DNA of 7,708 bases, from contig CAYRFX010000089.1 of assembly GCA_964423665.1 (NCBI GenBank), positions 1 through 7,708 of the forward strand, read 5' to 3'. The notes beneath the pieces are model-generated. The model did not search any database. It had not been told where the DNA came from and worked only from the letters and a program-made list of their open reading frames with translations. Of the stretch, positions 1 to 7,405 are shown one piece after another. Each line of letters begins with the position of its first letter. Within the stretch, counting starts at the first letter, position 1. The position numbers and the translations under genes are program-made. Source of the stretch: HGM04593 sp964423665 (lineage in GTDB: Bacteria > Bacteroidota > Bacteroidia > Bacteroidales > Bacteroidaceae).

Positions 1-20
1 GGATGTACAACTTTTTTCAT
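1..20 (-). CDS. Possible start of a further minus-strand gene (cut by window edge)
   Basis: Read on the minus strand, an ATG at 20-18 opens a frame MKKVVH that runs off the left edge. The Met-Lys-Lys opening and the preceding A-rich leader (minus-strand TCTAAAAAGATTGTT) suit a Bacteroidales gene start. It would begin 39 bases after the nitroreductase stop, so it could be a third gene of the ribE-nitroreductase unit. Only six codons are visible, so no product can be named and chance is a real alternative. Confidence 0.35.
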
Positions 21-59
21 AACAATCTTTTTAGAAATTAACTCCGCCAACGGGTAAAA

Positions 60-599
60 TCAATATTTATCGTACGATACAACCTTATTCCACTCCTTGC
101 GTATCTTTTTGCGTTTGGGCTTTGTAGCATACCCAAGGGCAACGATAAGCATCAGACGTTTCTTTTCAGGGATACCTGTGAGTTGCTTTATCTTCTTCTC
201 ATCGAACCAGCCGAGAATACAACTCCCCACCCCTTCATCTTCGGCGGCAAGGGTTATGTATGCCGAGGCTATCCCCAAATCCATCATGGGGAAATCCTTA
301 TCCTTGATACCGCAACCGAAACGTGAAGTAAAATTTGTGGGTTCGTGAGTTATGAGTATCAACGCAGAGGAGTCCTTTACAAACTTATTTATTCCCAGGC
401 TTGATGTAGCCTTGCCCACCAGTGGCAACAGCTCTTTATCGGTGATAACGGTAAAATGCCACGGCTGCCCGTTGCATGCCGACGGAGCAAGCCTGCCCGC
501 CTCTACAATGCGCTGCAACACATCTTCATCGATAGTGCGCCCCGCTTCAAAGGCGCGATCGCTTTGGCGGGCCTGTGCAAGTTCAAGGAAACTCTTCAT
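60..599 (-). CDS. Nitroreductase family protein (FMN-dependent NAD(P)H oxidoreductase)
   Basis: This 179-residue cytoplasmic protein is a compact member of the nitroreductase superfamily. These enzymes are usually homodimers that bind FMN and pass electrons from NAD(P)H to nitroaromatics, quinones or other acceptors. The N-terminal RQSDR (11-15) stands where the family has its phosphate-binding RxSxR motif. APSACNGQPWHF (38-49) is the typical FMN-contact segment. DLGIASAYITLAAEDEGVGSC (107-127, interrupted here only as a description of the span) corresponds to the conserved dimer-core helix and loop, followed by GWFDE. The C-terminal tail is very basic (KPKRKKIRKEW, 160-170). The length is normal for the short subfamily. 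The start lies 7 bases after the riboflavin synthase stop, which implies co-transcription, and supply of its flavin cofactor is the obvious link. No Shine-Dalgarno sequence is visible. The family is secure; the physiological substrate is unknown. Confidence 0.93.
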   Translation of the reverse strand: MKSFLELAQARQSDRAFEAGRTIDEDVLQRIVEAGRLAPSACNGQPWHFTVITDKELLPLVGKATSSLGINKFVKDSSALILITHEPTNFTSRFGCGIKDKDFPMMDLGIASAYITLAAEDEGVGSCILGWFDEKKIKQLTGIPEKKRLMLIVALGYATKPKRKKIRKEWNKVVSYDKY

Positions 600-606
600 C
601 GCGGTG

Positions 607-1206
607 TTATTTTTTTATCATTCGGGCAATGTATTTGCCAATAATATCAAACTCGATATTTACGCGGGTACCCACCTTTATTGTGTGGAAATTTGTATGC
701 TCATAAGTGTAAGGGATTATTGCCACCTTGAATGTATCATCGGTGGGCTCGCACACAGTGAGACTCACTCCGTTTACCGTTACAGAACCTTTATCTACAG
801 TGAGATAACCTTTTGCCGCCATCTCTTCATCATGCTTGTAGCGGAAAGTGTAATACCAGCTGCCATCGGCATCTTTCACATCGATGCACTCGGCTGTCTC
901 ATCAACGTGTCCTTGAACAATATGCCCATCGAGACGCCCATTCATCATCATGCTGCGCTCAACATTTACCTTGTCGCCCACAGCAAGAATACCAATGTTG
1001 GAACGTTCAAGCGTTTCATGCATGGCTGTTACGGTATATTCCTCTCCTTCAATATTTACCACTGTGAGGCAAACTCCATTGTGAGACACACTCTGGTCTA
1101 TTTTGAGTTCGTTAGTAAACGAGCATTTGAGTGTGAGATGCAGGTTACCCTGCTCACGCACCAATTTGGTTACTGTTGCAAATTCTTCAACTATTCCTGA
1201 AAACAT
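607..1206 (-). CDS. ribE: Riboflavin synthase, alpha subunit
   Basis: Riboflavin synthase dismutates two molecules of 6,7-dimethyl-8-ribityllumazine into riboflavin plus a pyrimidinedione, the last step of riboflavin biosynthesis, in the cytoplasm and usually as a trimer. The 199-residue length matches the family. The protein opens with the hallmark MFSGIVEE. It consists of two homologous lumazine-binding barrels, about 1-97 and 98-195. The internal duplication shows as HNGVCLTV (42-49) against VNGVSLTV (144-151), and as GHIVQGHVD (94-102) at the domain junction. A short C-terminal helix (IGKYIARMIKK) ends the chain, as is typical for trimer contact. The start is fixed because MFSGIVEE is the conserved N-terminus. 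The nitroreductase gene follows after 7 bases. No other rib genes and no FMN riboswitch are seen in the window, so riboflavin genes are presumably dispersed in this genome. Confidence 0.97.
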   Translation of the reverse strand: MFSGIVEEFATVTKLVREQGNLHLTLKCSFTNELKIDQSVSHNGVCLTVVNIEGEEYTVTAMHETLERSNIGILAVGDKVNVERSMMMNGRLDGHIVQGHVDETAECIDVKDADGSWYYTFRYKHDEEMAAKGYLTVDKGSVTVNGVSLTVCEPTDDTFKVAIIPYTYEHTNFHTIKVGTRVNIEFDIIGKYIARMIKK

Positions 1207-1233
1207 ATTCCTTATCTGTTTTTAATTTGTTTG

Positions 1234-1267
1234 CGAATATAAATAAGTTATCTAAAATCTCTGCAAT
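1234..1267 (-). promoter_or_regulatory. Candidate promoter for ribE-nitroreductase
   Basis: On the minus strand, TATATTCG (1241-1234) matches the Bacteroidales -7 box TAnnTTTG with one mismatch. ATTG (1267-1264) could serve as the -33 box (consensus TTTG), but the spacer is 22 bases, slightly long. The predicted transcript would start around 1227, giving a leader of about 20 bases. The 79-base gap after the antiporter stop has no clear terminator hairpin, so readthrough from the antiporter gene into ribE remains possible. Confidence 0.4.
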
Positions 1268-1285
1268 ATCGAATGTTACAAATGG

Positions 1286-2584
1286 TTAATTGTTGTAGCG
1301 TGGGATACGGAACAAGATTGAAAACACCACCATGAGCCCGATGAGCATGGGGTAATAAAGGTGGGGAATTATGGCAACCGGAGAGACTGCTGCCAGACCC
1401 GATGCCATCAACAACTGTGCACCATAAGGTATTATTCCCTGTACAAAGCACGATGTTGTATCCATGATGCTTGCCGAACGGCGGGGAGCAATATCAAATG
1501 TGCGGGAAATATCGCGTGCGATTCCACCGGTAGAGAGAATTGCTATTGTGTTGTTTGCCGTGCATAGGTTTGAAAGAGCCGTGAGAAGTGCGATGGAAAA
1601 TTCCGCAGCACGTTGTGAACGCACCTTGTATGTCACGGCGCGGATAAGGAATTCCAAGCCACCATTCATTCTCACAATCTCCAAAAGACCGCCTGCAAGC
1701 ATTGTTACCACAATGAGCTCCCCCATTGAGGCTATGCCGGTGCCCAAAGAAGAGAATATATCCACCACCCCGATTGAACCTGTAAACAAGCCTATGAGTG
1801 CGGCAATTATTATACCCGTAACAAGCACCACAAGCACATTCATGCCACAGAGCGCTGTTACAATTACCACGATATAGGGAATTATCTTTATACAATCAAC
1901 TGCTGTAAATGGCATGGGAGCGGCAGAACCCATATCGGTTCCGCTGAATATATATAGCAGCATGGTTGTTATTGCTGCAGGAAGAACCAATAGGAAATTT
2001 GTTTTGAACTTGTCGCGCATGGAGCAACCTTGCGACTGTGTCGCTGCGATTGTGGTGTCGGAGATGAACGAGAGATTGTCGCCAAAGAATGAGCCTCCCA
2101 CAACTATTGCCACCAACCATGCCACATTGCAGTCTATCTGCGATGCAAGAGTTGTAACCACCGGTGTCAATGCCACAATAGTGCCCACAGATGTACCTAT
2201 CGACATTGAGATGAAACATGCTGCCACAAAGATTCCCAACGGCAAGAAATTCTCGGGAATGAGACGCAGAGTGAGTGCCACGGTGGAATCTACCGCACCC
2301 ATGCTTTTTGCAAGGGCGGCAAAGGCACCGGCAAGAACAAAAATCCACACCATGAGCATTACACGGGAGTTGGCTGCGCCACGGGAAAATGTTTTTATTT
2401 TTTCATCTAATGTGTTGCCGTTGCGGGTTATGGCTATTGCATATACAGCCGATACCATAAACGCTGCAGTAATGGGGATTTTATAGAAATCGCCTGCCAC
2501 GACAGAGCCTGCAAGGTAAATTGTGAGCAACAAGGCTATGGGCGAGAGAGCAAGCATGCCGCGTTTTACATTATTTATATTCAT
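1286..2584 (-). CDS. nhaC: Na+/H+ antiporter, NhaC family
   Basis: This 432-residue inner-membrane protein is built almost entirely of hydrophobic segments, about ten to twelve, as expected for NhaC-type antiporters, which exchange cytoplasmic Na+ for external H+ in pH and salt homeostasis. Family signatures are visible: SIGTSVGTIVALTPV (128-142), the polar intramembrane stretch GGSFFGDNLSFISDTT (163-178), which carries acidic and hydroxyl residues suited to ion binding, and a matching second-half element LCTANNTIAI (340-349). Two half-repeats are suggested by these paired polar stretches. The start follows an AT-rich leader and encodes MNINNVKRGMLAL, with no earlier in-frame ATG needed. It diverges from the efflux operon and is followed by ribE after 79 bases. 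The family assignment is firm. The transported ion is inferred, because NhaC-like proteins can also act on other substrates (malate/lactate exchange in MleN). Confidence 0.9.
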   Translation of the reverse strand: MNINNVKRGMLALSPIALLLTIYLAGSVVAGDFYKIPITAAFMVSAVYAIAITRNGNTLDEKIKTFSRGAANSRVMLMVWIFVLAGAFAALAKSMGAVDSTVALTLRLIPENFLPLGIFVAACFISMSIGTSVGTIVALTPVVTTLASQIDCNVAWLVAIVVGGSFFGDNLSFISDTTIAATQSQGCSMRDKFKTNFLLVLPAAITTMLLYIFSGTDMGSAAPMPFTAVDCIKIIPYIVVIVTALCGMNVLVVLVTGIIIAALIGLFTGSIGVVDIFSSLGTGIASMGELIVVTMLAGGLLEIVRMNGGLEFLIRAVTYKVRSQRAAEFSIALLTALSNLCTANNTIAILSTGGIARDISRTFDIAPRRSASIMDTTSCFVQGIIPYGAQLLMASGLAAVSPVAIIPHLYYPMLIGLMVVFSILFRIPRYNN

Positions 2585-2637
2585 TGAGTAGAAAATATTA
2601 CAATTAGTATTTTAGAGAATATTTACAGAATTTTGCG

Positions 2638-2669
2638 CGAAGATAGGTATAAATTGCCAATTTAACAAT
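2638..2669 (-). promoter_or_regulatory. Candidate promoter for the NhaC-family antiporter
   Basis: On the minus strand, ATTG (2669-2666) and TATCTTCG (2645-2638) are separated by exactly 20 bases. Each differs by one base from the Bacteroidales consensus TTTG, 19-21 bases, TAnnTTTG. Transcription would start near 2631, with a leader of about 47 bases. The -33 element lies in one arm of the 9-bp inverted repeat at 2660-2703. Confidence 0.45.
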
Positions 2670-2703
2670 TAGAGAAGATGATAAAGAAGTTTCGTTGTTA
2701 AAT
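2660..2703. repeat. 9-bp inverted repeat in divergent intergenic region
   Basis: ATTTAACAA (2660-2668) is exactly complementary to TTGTTAAAT (2695-2703), with 26 bases between the arms. It lies between the divergent antiporter and efflux genes and overlaps the candidate antiporter -33 box. It could be a two-site operator for a dimeric or looping regulator. The arms are very AT-rich in an AT-rich region, so chance is plausible. The rest of the 226-base intergenic stretch (2585-2810) shows only promoter-like boxes and no gene. Confidence 0.3.
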
Positions 2704-2738
2704 ATGGCTTATTCGTATATTGTTTAATTCTTTTTGAA

Positions 2739-2746
2739 TAAATTTG
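2739..2746 (+). promoter_or_regulatory. Candidate -7 box of the efflux operon promoter
   Basis: TAAATTTG at 2739-2746 is a perfect match to the Bacteroidales -7 consensus TAnnTTTG. The -33 element is poor: the nearest candidate, TTCG at 2712-2715, is 23 bases upstream, and no TTTG occurs at 19-21 bases. A weak -33 box would fit a promoter that needs an activator, but this is inference. Transcription would start near 2753, giving a leader of nearly 60 AT-rich bases with no Shine-Dalgarno sequence before the ATG at 2811. Confidence 0.4.
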
Positions 2747-2810
2747 CCCAAGAAAAATTAAACCATTCAGTTCTTTTATAATCAAAGAGTCAATATAAAT
2801 TTTATTTATT

Positions 2811-4175
2811 ATGTTGAGAAGAAAAATTTTATTTGCAACTCTTTTGTTCTCATTAGGTGGCGCAACGGCACAGACTCAGCAGCTGTGGAGTTTGAAAGAT
2901 TGCATTGACTATTCCATGGAGCACAACATACAGTTGAAGATGGAAAAACTCTCTTTGGAGGAGAGTGATATAAATGTGAAGAGCGCAAAAGCGGCACTTT
3001 TCCCCTCTCTATCGTTCAGTACAAGCCAGAACGGGCGTTATCAGCCCTATTTTGATGATGCAGGCAGCTCTTTTGTAACTTCAGATGGCTCGGGTGGCAG
3101 CCGTGTAAGTTCTTCGCAGGATCACTTCAGTTACTCGGGCAGTTATGGGATAAATGCCGGCATGACACTGTTCAATGGTGGAAAGAATGTAAATAACATA
3201 AAACAGCAGAAGGTTACCCGCAATATAGCTGAGCTCAGTGTTAAGGAACGCGAGAACTACCTCAAAGAAGAGATTGCCAAGTTGTTTGTGCAGATTCTTT
3301 ATTCAAAGGAGGCTGTTGAGGTGAGCAAGGCTGCCTTAGAGGCTGCATCAGAGAGCCTAAAACAAGGTGAGGCTAAATATGAAGTGGGGAAAATAGCACG
3401 CAGCGAGGTGGTGCAGTTGCAATCACAGGTAAACAATGCCGAATATCAGATGGTAAACAGCGAAGCACAGCTTGCACAGTTCAAACTGCAACTGAAACAA
3501 TTGTTGGAGATTACCGATGAACGTGATATTATGATTGCCACACCCGAGGCTGCCGATGCACTTGCTCTCACCCCGCCGGCTACCATAAACGAGGCTTATA
3601 ATGCGGCTCTTGCATGCCGCCCCGAGATTGAGAGCAGCAAACTGGCAACCGAAAATTCGGATATTGCGATAAAGATTGCAAAAGCGGGTTACTACCCCAC
3701 TTTGTCGTTGAATGCAGGTGCAGGTACAAGCAACAGCGACAGCAACAATGAGAGCTTTGGCCATCAAATGAAATATAATCTCAATGGTTCGGTGGGGGTT
3801 TCGCTATCTATCCCTCTTTATGATAATCGCAACACTAAAAGCAATATACAAAAAGCGAAGATACAAAAGACCAACAGCCAATTACAGGAATTGAGTGCAC
3901 GCAAGGAACTTTACAGCACCGTGGAGACTCTGTGGCTCGATGTTAATAGTGCGCAAAAGAAATTTATCTCGGCACGCAGTAATGTGGAGAGTGCGCAGGC
4001 GAGCTACGACCTTGCGAGCGAACAATTCAGCGTGGGACTCAAAAATGCCACAGAGTTGCTCACCGAGCGCAGCAGCCTGCTTGCGGCACAGCAAGAGTAT
4101 TTGCAGGCAAAATACACTGCCATACTCAATTTGCAGTTGTTGAAATTCTATATGGGACAGGATATCTTGTTTTAA
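2811..4175 (+). CDS. TolC-family outer-membrane efflux channel
   Basis: This 454-residue protein is the outer-membrane exit duct of the pump encoded by the next three genes. Residues 1-20 form a signal peptide (MLRRK, hydrophobic core, GGATA) with likely cleavage before Q21. The mature chain shows the two-fold outer-membrane efflux protein repeat, about 25-235 and 258-450. Each half has a periplasmic alpha-helical hairpin, with YEVGKIARSEVVQLQSQV (190-207) in the first and FSVGLKNATELLTERSSL (406-423) in the second, and a strand region (GMTLFNGG, 117-124; VSLSIPLYDN, 330-339). A Ser/Gly-rich stretch (83-110) probably forms the surface loop of the first half, and an Asn/Ser-rich stretch (305-317) that of the second. 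The C-terminal residue is Phe, typical of outer-membrane barrels. Such proteins are trimeric. It leads the operon and is followed by the adaptor gene after 57 bases with no terminator between. The family is certain; the cargo is unknown. Confidence 0.95.
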   Translation: MLRRKILFATLLFSLGGATAQTQQLWSLKDCIDYSMEHNIQLKMEKLSLEESDINVKSAKAALFPSLSFSTSQNGRYQPYFDDAGSSFVTSDGSGGSRVSSSQDHFSYSGSYGINAGMTLFNGGKNVNNIKQQKVTRNIAELSVKERENYLKEEIAKLFVQILYSKEAVEVSKAALEAASESLKQGEAKYEVGKIARSEVVQLQSQVNNAEYQMVNSEAQLAQFKLQLKQLLEITDERDIMIATPEAADALALTPPATINEAYNAALACRPEIESSKLATENSDIAIKIAKAGYYPTLSLNAGAGTSNSDSNNESFGHQMKYNLNGSVGVSLSIPLYDNRNTKSNIQKAKIQKTNSQLQELSARKELYSTVETLWLDVNSAQKKFISARSNVESAQASYDLASEQFSVGLKNATELLTERSSLLAAQQEYLQAKYTAILNLQLLKFYMGQDILF

Positions 4176-4232
4176 GCAAGGTCCCGGCTAAGAATAAAGG
4201 AATTCTATTAAAAATAACAAAAATAATATAAT

Positions 4233-5408
4233 ATGAGAAGAAGAACTAAAAGAAGAGCACTGCTGCTTGCAGCATTTGCGGCGGTTGTCATTGGCACAGT
4301 TTGGTTGTTTGGCGGAAAAGGGCAGAAACTCCCCATCAAGATAAGCTACACGACGGTTGAGAAAAAAGATATTTGCAGCGGAGTAACTGCAACCGGCACA
4401 ATAGAACCGGTAACCGAGGTTGAGGTGGGAACACAGGTCTCGGGTATCATCAGTAAAGTATATGTCGATTATAACAGCATTGTAAAGAAAGGTGATATTA
4501 TTGCCGAGCTCGACCGCACAAATCTTATCAGCGAGCTTTCGAGCAGCGAAAATAACATGAAGAGCGCGCAGGTGGAGTATGAATATCAAAAGAAAAATCT
4601 TGAACGTACCACAAAACTGTATGAAAAAGGGCTTGTGAGTGCCGATGATTTTGACACGGCAAACCTCTCTTTCCAGAAGGCGAAAAACAGCTATGAGACT
4701 GCTAAATTCGGCGTGCAGAAGGCACGCACGAACCTGGGATATGCAACAATCACGTCGCCTATCGATGGCGTTGTGTTGAGCAAAGCTATCGAGGAGGGAC
4801 AGACTGTGGCATCGTCATACAATACCCCCACTCTCTTTACCATTGCAGCCGACCTCACCGATATGCGTCTCATTGCCAATATCGACGAGGCTGATATTGG
4901 CAGCGTGGCAGTGGGACAGCGTTGTGTTTACACGGTTGACGCTTTCCCCAACGATCAATTTGAGGGCTTTGTCACACAGGTGCGCCAAGAGCCCACCACA
5001 ACAAGCAATGTGGTTACATACGAGGTGGTTATTTCGGCTGCAAACCCCGATTTGAAACTTAAACCCGGGCTCACTGCAAATGTTACCATCTACACACTTG
5101 AAGAACTTGGTGTTGTTGCAGTGAGCAACAAGGCTCTGCGCTTTACACCCAACCCCACCTTGCTGGGCAAAGAATACACTATACGCGACTGCGAGGGGGA
5201 GAATAAATTGTGGTCGCTCGAAGGAAATACATTCTCGGCACACAGTGTTGGTGTTGGTATCACAAACGGCTCTCTCACAGAAATCACAAATGGAGTACCT
5301 TTGAACATGGAGGTTGTGAGCGAGGTGAGTGTAACTACAAACAGCACCTCGCAGGAGGCAAAAGAGCGCAGCCCGTTTGCTCCCGGCCCACGTAACAACA
5401 AGAAATAG
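4233..5408 (+). CDS. macA: MacA/HlyD-type periplasmic adaptor (membrane fusion protein)
   Basis: This adaptor bridges the inner-membrane permease and the outer-membrane channel. It is 391 residues, close to the 371 of E. coli MacA. A basic N-terminus (MRRRTKRR) and one membrane segment (about 9-26) anchor it with the rest in the periplasm. No lipobox cysteine is present at a lipoprotein position. Domains in order: first lipoyl half with VGTQVSGIISKVYVDY (65-80) and VKKGDIIAELD (84-94); a coiled-coil hairpin (about 95-168) with the turn near KGLVSADDFD (132-141); second lipoyl half, ATITSPIDGVVLSKAIEEG (171-189); beta-barrel with LIANIDEADIGSVAVGQ (213-229) and LKLKPGLTANVTI (274-286); and a membrane-proximal domain ending near 365. 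A polar tail rich in Ser, Pro and Asn (369-391) follows. The ATPase gene starts 8 bases downstream. The adaptor role is firm. The MacA rather than generic HlyD label rests on its MacB-type partners. Confidence 0.93.
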   Translation: MRRRTKRRALLLAAFAAVVIGTVWLFGGKGQKLPIKISYTTVEKKDICSGVTATGTIEPVTEVEVGTQVSGIISKVYVDYNSIVKKGDIIAELDRTNLISELSSSENNMKSAQVEYEYQKKNLERTTKLYEKGLVSADDFDTANLSFQKAKNSYETAKFGVQKARTNLGYATITSPIDGVVLSKAIEEGQTVASSYNTPTLFTIAADLTDMRLIANIDEADIGSVAVGQRCVYTVDAFPNDQFEGFVTQVRQEPTTTSNVVTYEVVISAANPDLKLKPGLTANVTIYTLEELGVVAVSNKALRFTPNPTLLGKEYTIRDCEGENKLWSLEGNTFSAHSVGVGITNGSLTEITNGVPLNMEVVSEVSVTTNSTSQEAKERSPFAPGPRNNKK

Positions 5409-5416
5409 TAAAAAAG

Positions 5417-6163
5417 ATGAGCAAACCTATAATAGAACTTGAAAATGTCAAGAGGGAGTTTATCGTGGGCGAAGAGACTGTGCGCGCCTTGCGTGGTGTG
5501 AGCTTTACGATAACCGAGAACGAATTTGTAACCATCATGGGAACATCGGGCTCGGGAAAATCCACCCTACTCAACCTGCTTGGCTGTCTCGACACTCCCA
5601 CAAGCGGCGAGTACAAGTTAGACGGAATACCCGTGCGCAAAATGAGCAAGAACCAGCGTGCCGGAATGCGCATGCGCAAGATTGGTTTTGTGTTTCAGAA
5701 CTATAACCTATTGGCAAAAACCACAGCTGTGGAGAATGTAGAGCTGCCGCTTATGTATAATCCCCGTATAAATGCCGCAGAACGCAGGGCAAGAGCTGTG
5801 GAAGCACTGAAAGCCGTGGGGCTGGGCGACCGTCTTATGCACAAAAGCAACCAGATGAGTGGCGGACAGATGCAGCGTGTGGCTATTGCCCGCGCATTGG
5901 TAAACAACCCCGCTGTAATTCTTGCCGATGAAGCAACCGGTAACCTTGATACCCGCACCTCTTTTGAGATTCTCACCCTCTTCCAACGTTTGCACGCCGA
6001 GGGGCGCACAATTATTTTTGTTACGCACAACCCCGAGATTGCACAGTACAGCAGCCGTAATATTGTGCTGAAAGATGGAAGAATTAAAGAAGATACCGTG
6101 AATAACCATATTTTGTCGGCAGCAGAAACGCTTGCATCGCTACCGGTGCAGAACGATGATTAA
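5417..6163 (+). CDS. ABC transporter ATPase, MacB/LolD type
   Basis: This 248-residue cytoplasmic nucleotide-binding subunit powers the exporter as a dimer. All core ABC motifs are present: aromatic A-loop residue F15, Walker A GTSGSGKST (42-50), Q-loop Q94 in FVFQNYNLL, signature MSGGQMQR (147-154), Walker B VILADE (167-172) with catalytic E172, D-loop GNLD (175-178), and switch histidine H204 in VTHN. The signature begins with Met instead of the usual Leu, a conservative change. In E. coli MacB the ATPase and permease are one chain of about 648 residues; here they are two genes 21 bases apart. A tail of about 25 residues after the core fold (HILSAAETLASLPVQNDD at the end) is not part of the catalytic core. 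Activity as an ATPase is well supported by the intact motifs. LolD, FtsE and other members share this architecture, so the pump assignment relies on the neighbours. Confidence 0.95.
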   Translation: MSKPIIELENVKREFIVGEETVRALRGVSFTITENEFVTIMGTSGSGKSTLLNLLGCLDTPTSGEYKLDGIPVRKMSKNQRAGMRMRKIGFVFQNYNLLAKTTAVENVELPLMYNPRINAAERRARAVEALKAVGLGDRLMHKSNQMSGGQMQRVAIARALVNNPAVILADEATGNLDTRTSFEILTLFQRLHAEGRTIIFVTHNPEIAQYSSRNIVLKDGRIKEDTVNNHILSAAETLASLPVQNDD

Positions 6164-6184
6164 TAAGTTATTTGATATTTATAT

Positions 6185-7405
6185 ATGAATTTTACCAATC
6201 TATTCAAAATAGCCATCAGAGCCATTGCCGGCAATAAACTACGCGCCTTTCTCACCATGCTTGGAATAATCATAGGTGTGGCTTCTGTAATTACCATGCT
6301 TGCCATAGGACAAGGCTCAAAGCGGAGCATTCAGGCGCAAATATCCGAGATGGGGTCGAATATGATAATGATTCACCCGGGAGGCGACCGCCGCGGTGGC
6401 GTGCGACAAAGCAGTGCCGACATGCAGACACTGAAACTTGAAGATTACGAGACTTTGAAAAGCGAGGCGCAGTTGCTTTCTGCGGTAAGCCCCAGTGTCA
6501 ATAGTTCGGGGCAGCTCATTCGGGGCAATCACAATACCCCCACCACTATCTATGGAATAAGCGAGGACCATCTAACCATCAGACAGCTTGAGATAAAAGA
6601 TGGAGAGATGTTCAGTGAACAAGAGGTTAAGACTGCGGCAAAAGTGTGTCTTTTGGGCAAAACAGTTATTGACGAGTTGTTCCCCGACGGGGAAGACCCG
6701 GTGGGAAAGGTGGTACGTTTCAACAGCATACCATTCACGGTGGTCGGTACACTTGTACCCAAAGGATACAACAGCATGGGACAAGACCAAGATAACATTG
6801 TGCTTGCTCCTTATACAAGTGTTATGAAAAGAATTCTTGCAATAACACATTTGCAGGGAATAAATGCGTCGGCAATAGATGAAGATCTCACCGATAAAGC
6901 CATTGAAGAGGTTTCTGTAATTTTGCGACGCAACCATAAACTTGCCGATGGACAGGCAGACAATTTTACCATACGTTCACAACAGGAACTTAGCGAGATG
7001 ATGAACAGTACCACGGATATGATGACCATTCTGCTTGGTTGCGTCGCAGGAATATCGCTTATTGTGGGCGGAATTGGAATTATGAATATCATGTATGTCT
7101 CGGTAACGGAACGTACAAAGGAGATTGGCTTGCGCATGTCGGTGGGTGCCCGTGGCATAGATATCTTGAGCCAGTTTCTCATTGAGGCTATCCTTATAAG
7201 CATCACCGGAGGTATTATAGGCGTGCTTGTGGGTGCCGGTTGCTCGTATCTTGTAAAAATACTTGCCCACTGGCCTATATACATACAGCCGTGGAGTGTT
7301 ATTTTAAGCTTTGCCGTATGTACGCTAACCGGCATATTCTTTGGGTGGTACCCTGCCAAAAAGGCTGCCGACCTTGACCCTATTGAGGCGATAAGGTATG
7401 AATAA
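6185..7405 (+). CDS. macB: MacB-type ABC transporter permease
   Basis: This 406-residue inner-membrane subunit corresponds to the permease half of MacB. Order of parts: a cytoplasmic amphipathic N-terminal helix (about 1-18), membrane segment 1 (about 22-44, TMLGIIIGVASVITMLAIGQG), a large periplasmic domain (about 46-278) of the MacB_PCD type containing GMNMI-like GSNMIMIHPGG (57-67) and PVGKVVRFNSIPFTVVGTL (172-190), then a C-terminal FtsX domain with three segments (about 282-304, 330-356, 370-390). The cytoplasmic loop VTERTKEIGLRMSVGARG (307-324) is the conserved ATPase-coupling element, and the end WYPAKKAADLDPIEAIRYE (388-406) is the standard family C-terminus. MacB-type transporters do not pass cargo through the membrane. 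They use ATP-driven mechanotransmission to expel substrates from the periplasm through the TolC channel. Known cargoes of the family include macrolides, peptides, haem precursors and lipopeptides; none can be picked here. It is the last gene of the operon. Confidence 0.95.
   Translation: MNFTNLFKIAIRAIAGNKLRAFLTMLGIIIGVASVITMLAIGQGSKRSIQAQISEMGSNMIMIHPGGDRRGGVRQSSADMQTLKLEDYETLKSEAQLLSAVSPSVNSSGQLIRGNHNTPTTIYGISEDHLTIRQLEIKDGEMFSEQEVKTAAKVCLLGKTVIDELFPDGEDPVGKVVRFNSIPFTVVGTLVPKGYNSMGQDQDNIVLAPYTSVMKRILAITHLQGINASAIDEDLTDKAIEEVSVILRRNHKLADGQADNFTIRSQQELSEMMNSTTDMMTILLGCVAGISLIVGGIGIMNIMYVSVTERTKEIGLRMSVGARGIDILSQFLIEAILISITGGIIGVLVGAGCSYLVKILAHWPIYIQPWSVILSFAVCTLTGIFFGWYPAKKAADLDPIEAIRYE

Noticed and set aside
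352..1200. Long plus-strand open frame of 282 codons opposite ribE and the nitroreductase
   Set aside because: It lies antisense to two well-supported conserved genes, its translation is rich in Cys, His and Ser with no recognisable domain, and it has no promoter-like or leader sequence of its own. It is a reading shadow.
1207..1285. Search for an FMN riboswitch upstream of ribE
   Set aside because: The gap is only 79 bases and AT-rich, lacking the conserved GC-rich multi-helix core of an FMN riboswitch.
1914..2486. Plus-strand open frame of 190 codons opposite the antiporter gene
   Set aside because: The antisense frame of a membrane-protein gene often stays open. The antiporter frame has clear family motifs throughout and the plus-strand product has none.
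2592..2613. AAAATA / TATTTT hairpin in the antiporter leader
   Set aside because: It contains only A-T pairs apart from one mismatch when read in the transcribed strand, so it would be unstable, and such matches are expected by chance in this AT-rich stretch.
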